DNA of 64,000 bases from Acidiflorens sp963841945 (GCA_963841945.1 CAWJFC010000012.1:1-64000), one strand, 5' to 3'. Positions 8,625 through 17,914 are shown, counted from the stretch's first letter. Numbers and translations are program-made. The notes: generated by a model not told the origin, from the letters alone.

Positions 8625-10306
8625 CCCAGATCACCAACACGGGCAAAGCCGAGGAAGCGGCCATCTCGCCCGACGGCAAGTACATTTTGAACGTGCAGAA
8701 CGACAACGGCTTAAGCAGCCTATGGCTCCGCAACATCCCAACCGGCAGCGACGCGCAAATTTTGCCCCCAGCCCCCGCCGTCTATCGCGCTCTCACCTTC
8801 TCGCCCGACGGCAACTACGTCTACTTTCGCAAAGCCGGACTCGGCACCCAGAGCGAATGGGATGTTTATCGCATGCCGGTGCTGGGGGGCGCGCCTCAGA
8901 TGGTGGTGCGCGACGTCGATAGCAATCTTGCATTTTCGCCCGACGGCCATCGCATGGCCTACGCCCGGGGAAACGATCCTGAGGTCGGTAAGACCCGGCT
9001 CCTTAGCGCCAATCTTGATGGCAGCGACGAGACTGTCCTGCGCATCGCGCCGCTCAATGACGAATTTTCCCGCCATCTGAGCTGGTCGCCGGATGGCCGG
9101 AAGATCGCCTTCAGTCTCAATGTCAAAACCCACGCCCTCGGCTCGATCGGCTTGTTTGACGTGGCCAGTAAGCAAGTTCATTCCCTCGCTGGCTTCGACA
9201 ACGATCAGGTGTTCGAAATCTCGTGGCTTCCCGATGGCAAATGGTTGGCGGCTAGGTTTCTTGAAAAGGGGGCAAATCGCGGCCGCGGGCAAATTGGGCT
9301 TATCTCGGACCGGGGTGGACCGATTCAGCCCGTCACGCGCGATACCAGCCGCTATGAGTCGCTCACTCTCTCCGCGGACGGCAAAGTGGCTGCGACGGTT
9401 CAATCCAGAAGCACTGGCATTCTGAATTTACTCGCCGGTTCCGGAGCGCCCCAACGCAATCAGTCTGAAGCTTTCTCCCAGCCCCATGACGTTGTCTCCC
9501 TCACTTGGATCGGCAATGCCGCACTGCTCGTCTCGGATGGCCAGAGTGTGCGGCGCCTCGAAAAGAGTGGTGCTGTCGAGAACACGCCGCTGAGCGACTT
9601 GAACTCCTGGATCCCAGGACTCGCCGGCTGCGGCGACCGCTACGTCGTTCTCGCATGGGCCTTTCATGACGGCACGAATCAGGTTGGCATCTGGCGCGCC
9701 AACGCCGACGGATCCGATCCGAAGCAGCTGACAAAGGATGCTTTCAATATTCATCCCGTGTGCTCTCCCGACGGAAAATGGGTCTACTACTACGACGGCA
9801 CGCCCCATTTTCTGATGAGAATCCCGCTCGACGGCGGCGACCCGCAACCGGTGCCAGCCAGCGACGTGCCCCACATGTTCGGCGGAGGCGCGGGCCTGGC
9901 GATTTCTCCCGATGGCAAACTATTGGTCTTCAATGCGGATATCAACATGACGGAGAATTCCCAGGCCTCGGCCGTGAGCAGGCTGGCCATCGTAAATCTC
10001 GAATCCCCATCGGCGTCCGGCCCCCGCCTGATCGTGCCCGACCCGCGAATGGCCGGCGGCCCCAGCAGTAACAACTTCAGTAATAACTTAAGCTTTACTC
10101 CTGATGGCAAATCCATCGCCTACATCATTCGCGATAAGGGCGTAGACAACATTTTTCTCCACCCCCTCGACGGCACGCCCGGCCATCAGATCACGAATTT
10201 CACCTCCGACAATATCTCTCACTTTCAGTGGTCACCAGACGGCCAGACCCTCGCCGTCGCCCGCTTCCACACCACCTCGGATGTCGTGCTGCTGCGGGAG
10301 AAGTAG
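8621..10306 (+). CDS. WD40-like (PD40/TolB-type) beta-propeller, sensor part of the kinase gene
   Basis: A 561-residue frame made of repeated beta-propeller blades with the PD40 signature SPDGK/SPDGR: AISPDGKYIL, TFSPDGNYVY, AFSPDGHRMA, SWSPDGRKIA, CSPDGKWVYY, ISPDGKLLVF, TFTPDGKSIA and QWSPDGQTLA. The true N-terminus lies upstream in PFQNFTMTQ (about 8603), fused to the kinase; the ATG at 8621 is merely the first in frame. In Acidobacteria such propellers form the periplasmic portion of one-pass membrane kinases. No independent ribosome binding site is evident at 8621, so separate translation is unlikely. The gene ends 19 bp before the convergent cdsA stop. Confidence 0.85.
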   Translation: MTQITNTGKAEEAAISPDGKYILNVQNDNGLSSLWLRNIPTGSDAQILPPAPAVYRALTFSPDGNYVYFRKAGLGTQSEWDVYRMPVLGGAPQMVVRDVDSNLAFSPDGHRMAYARGNDPEVGKTRLLSANLDGSDETVLRIAPLNDEFSRHLSWSPDGRKIAFSLNVKTHALGSIGLFDVASKQVHSLAGFDNDQVFEISWLPDGKWLAARFLEKGANRGRGQIGLISDRGGPIQPVTRDTSRYESLTLSADGKVAATVQSRSTGILNLLAGSGAPQRNQSEAFSQPHDVVSLTWIGNAALLVSDGQSVRRLEKSGAVENTPLSDLNSWIPGLAGCGDRYVVLAWAFHDGTNQVGIWRANADGSDPKQLTKDAFNIHPVCSPDGKWVYYYDGTPHFLMRIPLDGGDPQPVPASDVPHMFGGGAGLAISPDGKLLVFNADINMTENSQASAVSRLAIVNLESPSASGPRLIVPDPRMAGGPSSNNFSNNLSFTPDGKSIAYIIRDKGVDNIFLHPLDGTPGHQITNFTSDNISHFQWSPDGQTLAVARFHTTSDVVLLREK

Positions 10307-10325
10307 GCATCCGAAGCCCGCGCGC

Positions 10326-11222
10326 TCACTGCATCAACTGCCAAGCCCGAAACGCCCAAACCACCGGCACCGCAAACAACATGGCATCGATGCGGTCCAG
10401 CATCCCTCCGTGCCCCGGCAAAATCGCCCCCGAATCCTTCACTCCCGCGCCACGCTTGATCAGCGACTCCACCAGATCCCCAAGTTGCGCCGCAATATTG
10501 ACGACAATCGACAGCACCACAATCGGCCAAAGCCGCGGCTGCTCCAGTCCAAACATGCCGCTGCGCGCGTCAATCAACCCAGCCCTCAGTAGAACAGCGC
10601 TCAACTGCGCCGCATACTGAAACCAAACCACCCCCACAATCACACTGGCCAGCACCGACGCGATCGCGCCCTCCCACGTCTTTTTCGGGCTGACCCGTGC
10701 CGACATCCGGTGCCGCCCCAGCGACCGGCCAACAAAGTACGCAAAGATGTCTCCCGCCCAAACGGCCAACAGCGTATAAATCACCCAGATCGCGCCCGCC
10801 GGTTGGCGCCGGATTTCGACCAGCAGCGCCATCGGAATCGCAATGTATCCGAAGGCAAACGTCGAAGCCGCCGCCGCCGGATAGCCGGTAGCCAGATCGC
10901 TCCGCCGCATCGCCACCGACAAAAAAACAAACGGAGCCAGCCCCGCCGCCAGCACCGTTCCATAGACGGCAGCCGTCCCTTCCATCAATGGCGTCGCCCC
11001 CGTCGAAGCCGCAATCAGGAACAGGAAGTAAAGCGCCGTGAATCCATAGGTCAACGAAGAGAGCGGCTGGACCTGATACGAAGTCGTCAGTTTCAGGAAC
11101 TCGCCAATCGCCAGCAGCGCCACGGCCCCGGTCACAAGCACCAGCACATAAGCCGGCGCCTTCAAGACCAACAGAAGAACAATAGGAATCAGGACGAGAG
11201 CGGTCGCAATGCGCTGAATCAT
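10326..11222 (-). CDS. cdsA: Phosphatidate cytidylyltransferase (CDP-diacylglycerol synthase)
   Basis: Integral membrane enzyme that makes CDP-diacylglycerol from phosphatidic acid and CTP, the branch point for all phospholipids. It has about eight hydrophobic segments. The family signature at the C-terminus is present: SPKKTWEGAIAS (about residues 178-189), then KRGAGVKDSGAILPGHGGML followed by DRIDA. Length of 298 residues is in range. It lies 152 bp downstream of uppS on the same strand, the usual uppS-cdsA order. Its 3' end is convergent with the kinase/propeller gene, and dxr, the expected next gene, is 7.4 kb further on. Confidence 0.95.
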   Translation of the reverse strand: MIQRIATALVLIPIVLLLVLKAPAYVLVLVTGAVALLAIGEFLKLTTSYQVQPLSSLTYGFTALYFLFLIAASTGATPLMEGTAAVYGTVLAAGLAPFVFLSVAMRRSDLATGYPAAAASTFAFGYIAIPMALLVEIRRQPAGAIWVIYTLLAVWAGDIFAYFVGRSLGRHRMSARVSPKKTWEGAIASVLASVIVGVVWFQYAAQLSAVLLRAGLIDARSGMFGLEQPRLWPIVVLSIVVNIAAQLGDLVESLIKRGAGVKDSGAILPGHGGMLDRIDAMLFAVPVVWAFRAWQLMQ

Positions 11223-11374
11223 TTTTAATTGGAGTCTAGTGTCGGCAGAATCTTAAATCACCAGGGACGTCGAAAGCACGCCGCCGAACCGGTCGGAGAC
11301 AATTCCGCCTTGAAAAAATCCTCAATCATCAGCCGCTCCGAACTTCAACTACACGGCGCTGCTGCGAGAGGACC

Positions 11375-12202
11375 TCAGCGTTTCAACTCGGCGGGAATCC
11401 GCGCGTGCTGATGCGGGTGTCCTGGGTCCTGGCCCAGCCCGCCGTAGCGACGCTCGCGCCTCTGATATTCCTCGATTCCCTCCAGAAGCTGAACTCCACG
11501 GAAGTCGGGCCAGAGCGTTTGCGTCACATAAATCTCCGCGTAGGCAAGCTGCCACAAAAGAAAATTGCTGAGCCGCATCTCCCCGGAGGTCCGAATCACC
11601 AGATCGGGATCCGGCAAATCGCGCGTATAGAGATTTTCGCTGACCGCTTGTTCCGTGAGTTCGAGGTGATCGAGTCCGCCATTGCGCGACGCAGCTTCGG
11701 CAAGCGCTCGAAACGCGTCCACGATTTCGCTGCGCGCGCTGTAGTTGAGCGCCAGCGTCAGAATCATGCCGCTGTTCTCGGCCGTAGCCTCGCTCGCTTC
11801 GGCCATCTCGCTCTGCACGATGCTCGGCAACTCGTGCTTGCGCCCGATGTAGCCTAAGCGAATATTATTTTCGTTAAGGGTTTTAACTTCCGCCTGAAGA
11901 TAGCGGCAAAGCAGCCGCATCAGAAAATCGACTTCCGACTTCGGTCGCTTCCTCCAGTTCTCTTCCGAGAACGCATAAAGAGTAAGTGCCGGAATGCCGA
12001 TCCGCGCCGCCGTTTCCACCGTCGACCGAACCGCGGCCACACCCGCGCGGTGTCCGGCCACGCGCGGCAAATGGCGCTTCCGCGCCCACCGCCCGTTCCC
12101 GTCCATGATGATTGCGATGTGTTGAGGAAGCCTCGCCGGATCAAGCCGCAGGTAAGCTTCGCTTTCCTTGCGGTCCATGCCGGAGGGGACCGTATGTCGC
12201 AA
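11375..12202 (-). CDS. uppS: Undecaprenyl diphosphate synthase (cis-prenyltransferase)
   Basis: Condenses farnesyl diphosphate with isopentenyl diphosphates to the C55 carrier lipid for peptidoglycan and O-antigen. The signature HIAIIMDGNGRWA contains the Mg-binding Asp (residue 34 here). Further motifs are GHRAG, TLYAFSEENWRKRP, the DPDLVIRTSGEMRLSNFL segment and the FLLWQLAYAE segment near the end. Two starts are possible: a TTG at 12202, preceded at good distance by GGAGAG, and an ATG at 12178 without a Shine-Dalgarno; I used the TTG because of the binding site. The C-terminal tail (about 20 residues) is longer than usual and low in conservation. First gene of the isoprenoid/phospholipid group. 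Confidence 0.94.
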   Translation of the reverse strand: MRHTVPSGMDRKESEAYLRLDPARLPQHIAIIMDGNGRWARKRHLPRVAGHRAGVAAVRSTVETAARIGIPALTLYAFSEENWRKRPKSEVDFLMRLLCRYLQAEVKTLNENNIRLGYIGRKHELPSIVQSEMAEASEATAENSGMILTLALNYSARSEIVDAFRALAEAASRNGGLDHLELTEQAVSENLYTRDLPDPDLVIRTSGEMRLSNFLLWQLAYAEIYVTQTLWPDFRGVQLLEGIEEYQRRERRYGGLGQDPGHPHQHARIPAELKR

Positions 12203-12388
12203 AGGAACTCTCCGAAGTCGAAGCTAACACACGAATTCCAGTGTATGCAATGCGATAGGAGGCGCTCATCTGCGCCGACGAGTCAGCGTGCATTGAGTCA
12301 TCGCACGTCATGCTTGGCTGGGGCTCGATGAAAGGGTAGCTGGCGAGTTTCAATGTCACAGCCAGCTACCCGATTTCTGCCGCAGAAT

Positions 12389-13087
12389 CTACTTTCCGAG
12401 TACTTGGAACGCATTCTGCGTGTACTGGTAGGGCACCCACACTCCGCTGTCGCTGCAGTAGGTGGTTGACACGCAGTAAGCAGCCGACAACTGCGCAGTC
12501 ATATTGGTCGTGTTGAAGTTCCAGCCATAAATGTCCGTGTCCCTGGCCGTCGTGCTGACGACCACCCAGTATTGCGTTCCCGCGGTGACCGGCACTCCGG
12601 CTCCGAGTTTAGCGGTGGTCGGACCACAGCATTCGCCGTAAGGCTGCACGTTCTTAACGCTGACGGACTTGAGCGCGGTCCCGGGGACCCCGTTCGCGTC
12701 ATCATAGAGACTTACTTCGATCGAACCGTATCCGCTGTCCAGATCTCCAACTCCCACTTGAATCTGTTTGACGGTTGCGTCCGCGGTGGGAATGAAAGCC
12801 TCGCCTTGCCAAATGAGAAACGGATAGCCATTAACTCCCTGGTCGATGGTGTTGCCGAAAATGCTGAAATACGTTGCTTGCGGATAGGAACTGAAATTAC
12901 CGGCGATCACTGTGAGGCCCTCGTCAATGGCCGGTGCGGGCGTGATGTGGGACGGAAGATCGTTGGCCCTCACCGTTCTAAGGTCCGGGCTGAAGGCGAA
13001 CTTGTTTCTTCCGGATGCGACCAGCGTAATCGTCGCCAATAGAATCAGTGCCAAACACGATACGGAAATTGCAATTGTTTTCTTCAT
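12389..13087 (-). CDS. Secreted beta-sandwich protein, unknown function
   Basis: A 232-residue protein with a typical signal peptide (MKKTIAISVSCLALILLATI, cleavage near residue 26). The mature part has segments such as AEATVKQIQVG-like ADATVKQIQVGVGDLDSG, SLYDDANGVPGTALKS and GTQYWVVVSTTA, a pattern seen in exported 'choice-of-anchor' type domains of Acidobacteria and Planctomycetes. Four cysteines (GECCGP; CVSTTYCSD) may form disulfides. No sorting motif such as PEP-CTERM is visible at the end. GGAGA lies six bases upstream of the ATG. It is a single-gene unit between uppS and the HtrA-like gene. Function not assigned. Confidence 0.7.
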   Translation of the reverse strand: MKKTIAISVSCLALILLATITLVASGRNKFAFSPDLRTVRANDLPSHITPAPAIDEGLTVIAGNFSSYPQATYFSIFGNTIDQGVNGYPFLIWQGEAFIPTADATVKQIQVGVGDLDSGYGSIEVSLYDDANGVPGTALKSVSVKNVQPYGECCGPTTAKLGAGVPVTAGTQYWVVVSTTARDTDIYGWNFNTTNMTAQLSAAYCVSTTYCSDSGVWVPYQYTQNAFQVLGK

Positions 13088-13270
13088 GGTTTCTCCATGG
13101 AATCGAGTTGGTGCCGCGTTGATTGGGTGCTGCGCTGAAAGAGTTGACTTTCCAAGCTGGGCGCTCGCTTTGGCGCTTCTGCCCGAACGTGTCGGCGCGC
13201 GCTGCCGCGAATTCTCACACTCGCGGACGACAATGTCAAACAGATTGGAGTTCGTGACAATAATTTGACA

Positions 13271-13282
13271 TTTGTCGACAAA
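13271..13282. promoter_or_regulatory. Perfect 12-bp palindrome upstream of the secreted protein gene
   Basis: TTTGTCGACAAA reads the same on both strands and lies about 185 bp upstream of the start at 13087, in an AT-rich island that also holds several TTGACA-like words (GACAATGTCAAA at about 13230, AATTTGACA at about 13262). It could be an operator, or a chance palindrome near the HtrA gene end. Confidence 0.3.
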
Positions 13283-13322
13283 TCACTTCGCATCGCACAG
13301 AGCCCACCCACTGGCTGTACTC

Positions 13323-14387
13323 TTAGCGTGCCTCTGCTGGAACGATCGCCAGCGTCAGTCGCTCCGTTTGGCGAATCGCTGTCAGTGAACACCGCACCCC
13401 AACCTGCGCGTCCGTCAGCAGCCTGTGAAGATCGTCAACCCCGGCAACAGCCCTTCCATCCAGCGTAATGATCACGTCGCCTTCACGAAGTCCGGCAGCG
13501 CGCGCGGGGCTGTTCGGCTCAACCCCCACGATGACCACTCCCGTTTCCTTCTCCAGGTTATAGAAGCGCACCACCCGCCGGTGAATCGGCACCGTCTGTG
13601 CAGACACGCCAATGTAGCTCCGGCGAATCCGCCCGTCGCGCAGCAGTCGGCTAGCCACAAATTTGGCCGTGTTGATGCCGATCGCGAAGCAGATACCCTG
13701 CGCGGGCTGAATGGTCGCGGTGTTCACGCCAATCACCTCGCCCTGCGAGTTGACGAGCGGTCCGCCCGAATTGCCAGGATTCAGCGCGGCGTCCGTCTGA
13801 ATCACGTCTTCGATCAGGCGTCCAGAATAAGACCGCAGCGAGCGCCCCAGCGCGCTGATCACGCCCGCAGTAACGGTTGACTGGAAGCCATAAGGATTGC
13901 CGATCGCGATCGCCATCTGGCCGGCGCGCAGTTGTTGCGAATCGCCCAGTACGGCCGGCTGCAGATTGGGCGCGTCATTCCGCACCAGATCGATGCGGAT
14001 TACCGCCAGATCGGTAGCCGGATCGTCGCCGACCGTATGCGCCGGGACTCGCCGCCCATCCGAGAGCGTCACTTCAATGCGTATCGCGTCATGCACGACG
14101 TGACTGTTAGTAAGGATGAGTCCATCGGGCGTAAACACGAAGCCCGATCCCCCTCCGCGCCGCTCACGCGACTCGCCGTTGCGTGCGCGCGTCGATTGGT
14201 GGACCTCCACATTGACCACCGACGGGCTCACCTTTTCAACCGCCGCAATCACCGCGCGCGAGTAGGCGTCGAGCAGCGTAGCATCGGAACTGAGGCTCCC
14301 CGCCCCGTTTGCCTCACCGGCCAATGCGCTGGACAAATTAGATGGAACGGAAGAGAGAAAATCGGTGCTGCTGACTTCTGCGTGCAT
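13323..14387 (-). CDS. HtrA/DegP-like S1C serine protease with one PDZ domain
   Basis: Trypsin-fold protease with the catalytic triad His96 (LTNSHVVHDA), Asp126 (PATDLAVIR) and Ser207 (NPGNSGGPLV). A single PDZ domain covers about residues 255-350 (IGVSAQTVPIH to REGDVIITLDGRAVAG). Length of 354 residues fits a one-PDZ HtrA. The N-terminus (about 40 residues) is polar and lacks an obvious signal peptide or transmembrane helix, unusual for this family; the start may be further in, or the protein may work in the cytoplasm. It lies downstream of the DUF72 gene on the same strand with a 114-bp gap. Family members degrade or refold damaged envelope proteins. Confidence 0.9.
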   Translation of the reverse strand: MHAEVSSTDFLSSVPSNLSSALAGEANGAGSLSSDATLLDAYSRAVIAAVEKVSPSVVNVEVHQSTRARNGESRERRGGGSGFVFTPDGLILTNSHVVHDAIRIEVTLSDGRRVPAHTVGDDPATDLAVIRIDLVRNDAPNLQPAVLGDSQQLRAGQMAIAIGNPYGFQSTVTAGVISALGRSLRSYSGRLIEDVIQTDAALNPGNSGGPLVNSQGEVIGVNTATIQPAQGICFAIGINTAKFVASRLLRDGRIRRSYIGVSAQTVPIHRRVVRFYNLEKETGVVIVGVEPNSPARAAGLREGDVIITLDGRAVAGVDDLHRLLTDAQVGVRCSLTAIRQTERLTLAIVPAEAR

Positions 14388-14501
14388 GCAGCATAGATGG
14401 CGCCGGAGGCGTTTTGGATTCGTGCCCCGCCGAAGCCCGGGACCTCAGAACCCTTGCCCGAGAAATTATCGGCGCCCCCGAGGGACGGTTATGTGTATCT
14501 T

Positions 14502-15437
14502 TCACGCCAGCAACGAATAATTGCCGCTGGCATCTTCGATCTCTGCAATCGGCTTCAGTTCGGGATAATGCCTGACGAGCGCTTCCGGAGCCCGCACTTT
14601 TTTTCCTTCCAGCAAATGCCGAAGCTCCAGCGCGTTCACTGGCGCCTTCGCCTGGTAGTGATTATTGGCGATCACGAAAGTGGACATCGCTTTCTTTGCG
14701 ATGGTTTCGATTTTCTCTTTCCATTTCTCGAGCTCCGCGGGTTTATAGAGATAGTTGTAACGGTCATCGCGGTTGTCTGTGTCAAACCACTGCTCATAAT
14801 TGCGGCCGTGCAGTCGCACATAGCCCAGGCTGGAAGTGACATGCTCCGTCGGTCGAAGCGACTGTCCAAGCCGTGGCTGATCGATGTTGCAGAAGCCGAC
14901 ATTGTGGCGCAGAAAATGTTCCAGAGTCTCAGGCTGGTTCCAGCTCTCGTGGCGCACCTCGACCACGCGCGGATACTCGATAAACTGCCGCAGAAGCTGT
15001 TCCAGATATTCGCGGTTGAGGCCGGTGTTCTTGAACGAAACCGGAAACTGTATCAGCAGCGCGCCCAGCATGCCCTCTGCGGCCAGCGATTCCAGCCCCT
15101 CGCGGGCCATGAACTCGTCTTTATCGTTCGGGCGAATGCTGGCTGCCGAAGTCGGCTCCATCACCGCCAGCGGCGAATGAGTAAAGGAACGATGAAGCTT
15201 GGCGGTGAAGATGAAATTTGCATTGACCGCCTTCGCCTTCCGGCACCACAAACGGCCAATTTCGGGACGAATGTGCCCGTAGAACGAGGTATTGATCTCG
15301 ATCACGTCAAAGAACCGCGCGAGATATTCCACCGGATGGATTTTCTTGCGTGTAACTTCGGGCGGGTAGAGAATGCCGTCCCAGTCTTTATAAGACCAGC
15401 CGGCCGTGCCGACGCGGATTCCGCGAGGAGGTTCCAT
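14502..15437 (-). CDS. DUF72 (YecE-like) family protein
   Basis: A 311-residue protein with the diagnostic N-terminus IRVGTAGWSYKDWDGILYPP and further family segments: FDVIEINTSFYG, AVNANFIFTAKLHRSFTH, LGALLIQFPVSF, VVEVRHESW and YVRLHGRN. It is a TIM-barrel-like family of unknown biochemical role, widely distributed in bacteria. The start ATG at 15437 immediately yields the conserved first strand. It is followed at 114 bp by the HtrA-like gene and preceded by the CAP-domain gene on the same strand at about 100 bp, so a loose three-gene unit is possible but the products suggest no common task. Confidence 0.92.
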   Translation of the reverse strand: MEPPRGIRVGTAGWSYKDWDGILYPPEVTRKKIHPVEYLARFFDVIEINTSFYGHIRPEIGRLWCRKAKAVNANFIFTAKLHRSFTHSPLAVMEPTSAASIRPNDKDEFMAREGLESLAAEGMLGALLIQFPVSFKNTGLNREYLEQLLRQFIEYPRVVEVRHESWNQPETLEHFLRHNVGFCNIDQPRLGQSLRPTEHVTSSLGYVRLHGRNYEQWFDTDNRDDRYNYLYKPAELEKWKEKIETIAKKAMSTFVIANNHYQAKAPVNALELRHLLEGKKVRAPEALVRHYPELKPIAEIEDASGNYSLLA

Positions 15438-15537
15438 GCGCGCTGGCCAGATGTGGGCAGAGTAACACCAATTTGCCCGGTTTGTTCGAGGCTGGCGCTA
15501 AACCTTAATCCATGGAAAAGAAGCGAAGAGCCGAACT

Positions 15538-16443
15538 CTAGTTCAGCAGAACCGCGATCCAGTACATACCAGTCGGATAGTTGGCGTTGCGCGCATAACA
15601 AGCACCTACCGCAACCTGATGAACATTGGGATCGGTGAGCAGGCGTGAAGCTGCGTCCGGTAGCCGCTCTGGCTCGCTTTGGGTATAGGTGACGATTTTT
15701 CGATTGGCATAGGTAGCCGCGAGTAGGTGCGCATTCGGGCGCGCTTGCCTGGCCAGATTGCAAGCGGCATCGTCAAGATGCGGCAGATTGACTTCCGCCA
15801 GTTCGGCGAGCCCGGCATTGCGGCGCATCTCGTCGATTGCGCTCCCCACCAGTTTCTCGGTCTCTCGCGCGGAATAAGACGGAACTTCGTGCGCGAAATC
15901 CTGCACCACATACAGGTGCCCATGGCTCCAGATCGCGGCGACCCCCGCCAGGTTGAATCCTGGATTGAGCAGATTCTCGCGATGCGGCGGCGAGTGATAC
16001 AACTCTTCAGCCGCATCGTCAGGACACGCTGCGACCGCGATGTTTTCCCCCGCTCGATCGAGCGCGAGAGAACTGACGTCCGCAATCCGTTGAAGCAGGG
16101 AGGGCTCACCGGGAAAATTATGCTCAAGTTGATGCTTTGCGACCATGAGAAGCGCATGCGCGCGTGCCGCTGTGCGCAGACTGTCATCCATGCGCAACGG
16201 CGCAGCGCCTGCCTGCGCACGGCTGCGATTGATGGATCCGAGGAGGGCTGCTTCGGCGGAGGCGTCTTCGTCGGGAGCTTTACCGCTTTTCACCGATGCC
16301 GCGCCCGCCATCAGCTTTGCGGGCTGAGTCGTCGGCTGATTCCGCACATCGATGGTCGATTCGTTGTCCGCATCTTGCGCGGCCCAAAGCACCGAACAAG
16401 CCGCCAGGAGGATCACTAAGAGTGCCGCGCGCCGAGTCTTCAT
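15538..16443 (-). CDS. Secreted CAP (SCP/PR1-like) domain protein
   Basis: The start at 16443 was chosen because it gives a good signal peptide (MKTRRAALLVILLAACSVLW, then AAQDAD); the frame is open 22 codons further upstream without one. The CAP domain lies at about residues 70-180: LLGSINRSRAQAGAAPLRMD, then AHALLMVAKHQLEHNF with the first conserved His, GENIAVA, and the signature ELYHSPPHRENLLNPGFNLA with the second conserved His. A C-terminal part of about 120 residues, with no family I know, follows. Such proteins are exported and bind or cleave unknown ligands. It is divergent from rmuC; the 106 bp between them should hold both promoters. Confidence 0.88.
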   Translation of the reverse strand: MKTRRAALLVILLAACSVLWAAQDADNESTIDVRNQPTTQPAKLMAGAASVKSGKAPDEDASAEAALLGSINRSRAQAGAAPLRMDDSLRTAARAHALLMVAKHQLEHNFPGEPSLLQRIADVSSLALDRAGENIAVAACPDDAAEELYHSPPHRENLLNPGFNLAGVAAIWSHGHLYVVQDFAHEVPSYSARETEKLVGSAIDEMRRNAGLAELAEVNLPHLDDAACNLARQARPNAHLLAATYANRKIVTYTQSEPERLPDAASRLLTDPNVHQVAVGACYARNANYPTGMYWIAVLLN

Positions 16444-16549
16444 GGATGAGGGCAAAGCTTGCGGCGCGGGGTTCGCCGTGGAACTCGGAACAAAACTTCC
16501 GCTTTCCAAGTCTCACGCTAGCTTCTAGAATCGGGCTCAGCTACTTACT

Positions 16550-17914
16550 ATGGAGACCATACTGCTGGTTACCGTACTCGCCGGAACCCTTGCTGGGCTT
16601 GGGTTTTCGGCCCTTGTATTGCGTCGTCTTTCCGCCTCCTCGCAAGTGGATGTAAAGGCGGAAGTTGCAAGTGCGCTCGAAAGGCTCGATACGACCCTTG
16701 GCCAGAAGATCAGTATCAGCACTGCCGATATGGCCAGTCGACTGGAGGCGACTAAAGGGGACCTTCGTGAGCAGGTGAAAGACCGCATCCAGCAAGGCTT
16801 TTCAGACATTCGCGCCGCGGTCGAGCAGCAACTGAAAGAGGGCAGGGAAGAGCAGAACCACAGTCTGGCCGATGGACGCGGCGAGATGACGCGCTCCTTG
16901 CTTCTCACCACGCAACAGCTCAAGTCCGAATTTCAGACCATGAATCAGCAGACCGCGCAGAGCCTCGATGGTATCCGTGACCGTGTGGACGCCAAGTTGG
17001 CCGCGATCACCGAGCAAGTGCAGGTCAAGCTCGACCAGAACATTAAGGAAGGCTTCGCGCAGTTCGAAAAAGTGCAGCAGCATTTGCGCGCCGCCGAAGA
17101 GCAGTTAAAAGAGGTCAGCACGCTTGGCCATTCGATCAATGATTTAAATAATCTTCTCAAACTCCCGCATCTGCGCGGGCAATTCGGCGAGGCCAGCCTG
17201 GAGCGTCTGCTCTCCGACTTCCTGCCATCGCACATGTTCGCCCTGCAGGCATCGCCCGGCGAAGGCGGTGGACGCGCCGATGCGGTGATTTATTTTCCGG
17301 ATCGCAAGCTGCCCATCGACGCGAAGTTTCCGCGCGAGCAGGTAATTGCGCTTTTCGAAAGCAGTGACGAAGCTGAAATTGAACTCGCGCGCATCGCTCT
17401 CGTGCGCGTCATGAAGGCCGAGGCAAAGCGCATTCAGCAATACATCCAGCCCGAGAATGGCACCACCGAAATCGCGCTCATGTATTTGCCGAGCGAGACC
17501 CTCTACATGGAAGTGATCCGCAATCGCGAACTCGGCGACTGGATGAATCAGCAGCACGTCTTTCCGGTCTCTCCCAATACGCTGCTCATGACTCTGCACA
17601 CGATTGCGCTCGTGCACAAGTGGTATGAGGTCGCGAGCCGCTTCGAGAAGAGCCGCGCCGAGCTCGCCAAGGCGCAAAAGTCGTTCGACTTTTTCCAGAA
17701 CCAGTTCGAAAATGTCGGCAAGAATCTCAATAAGGCGCAGGAAGCCTTTGAAACCGCGCAGCGGCACCTGAAGACCTATCGCGGCAAGGTCACCGCTCTA
17801 AGCGGGCAGGAGCAACTGGAACTGGACGCCGCCGCCGATGCCGCCGCATCTGCCGCAAGCCAGTCGGCCGCCGAGAGCAGGCAGATGCCTCTGATCGACA
17901 AGGCCAGCGCCTAA
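16550..17914 (+). CDS. rmuC: RmuC-family protein (DNA recombination limiting factor)
   Basis: A 454-residue protein with an N-terminal membrane segment (about 1-22), a long coiled coil (about 30-190, rich in Glu, Gln, Lys), then the RmuC nuclease-fold domain: LPHLRGQFGEASLERLLSDF, DAVIYFPDRKLPIDAKFP, AEAKRIQQYIQPENGTTE, ALMYLPSETLYMEV and FPVSPNTLLMTLHTI. The D..PIDAKFP core corresponds to the PD-(D/E)xK-like active site. A second coiled coil and an Ala-rich tail follow. In E. coli RmuC limits inversion between short inverted repeats; the exact activity is not known. Single-gene unit, divergent from the CAP gene. Confidence 0.93.
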   Translation: METILLVTVLAGTLAGLGFSALVLRRLSASSQVDVKAEVASALERLDTTLGQKISISTADMASRLEATKGDLREQVKDRIQQGFSDIRAAVEQQLKEGREEQNHSLADGRGEMTRSLLLTTQQLKSEFQTMNQQTAQSLDGIRDRVDAKLAAITEQVQVKLDQNIKEGFAQFEKVQQHLRAAEEQLKEVSTLGHSINDLNNLLKLPHLRGQFGEASLERLLSDFLPSHMFALQASPGEGGGRADAVIYFPDRKLPIDAKFPREQVIALFESSDEAEIELARIALVRVMKAEAKRIQQYIQPENGTTEIALMYLPSETLYMEVIRNRELGDWMNQQHVFPVSPNTLLMTLHTIALVHKWYEVASRFEKSRAELAKAQKSFDFFQNQFENVGKNLNKAQEAFETAQRHLKTYRGKVTALSGQEQLELDAAADAAASAASQSAAESRQMPLIDKASA

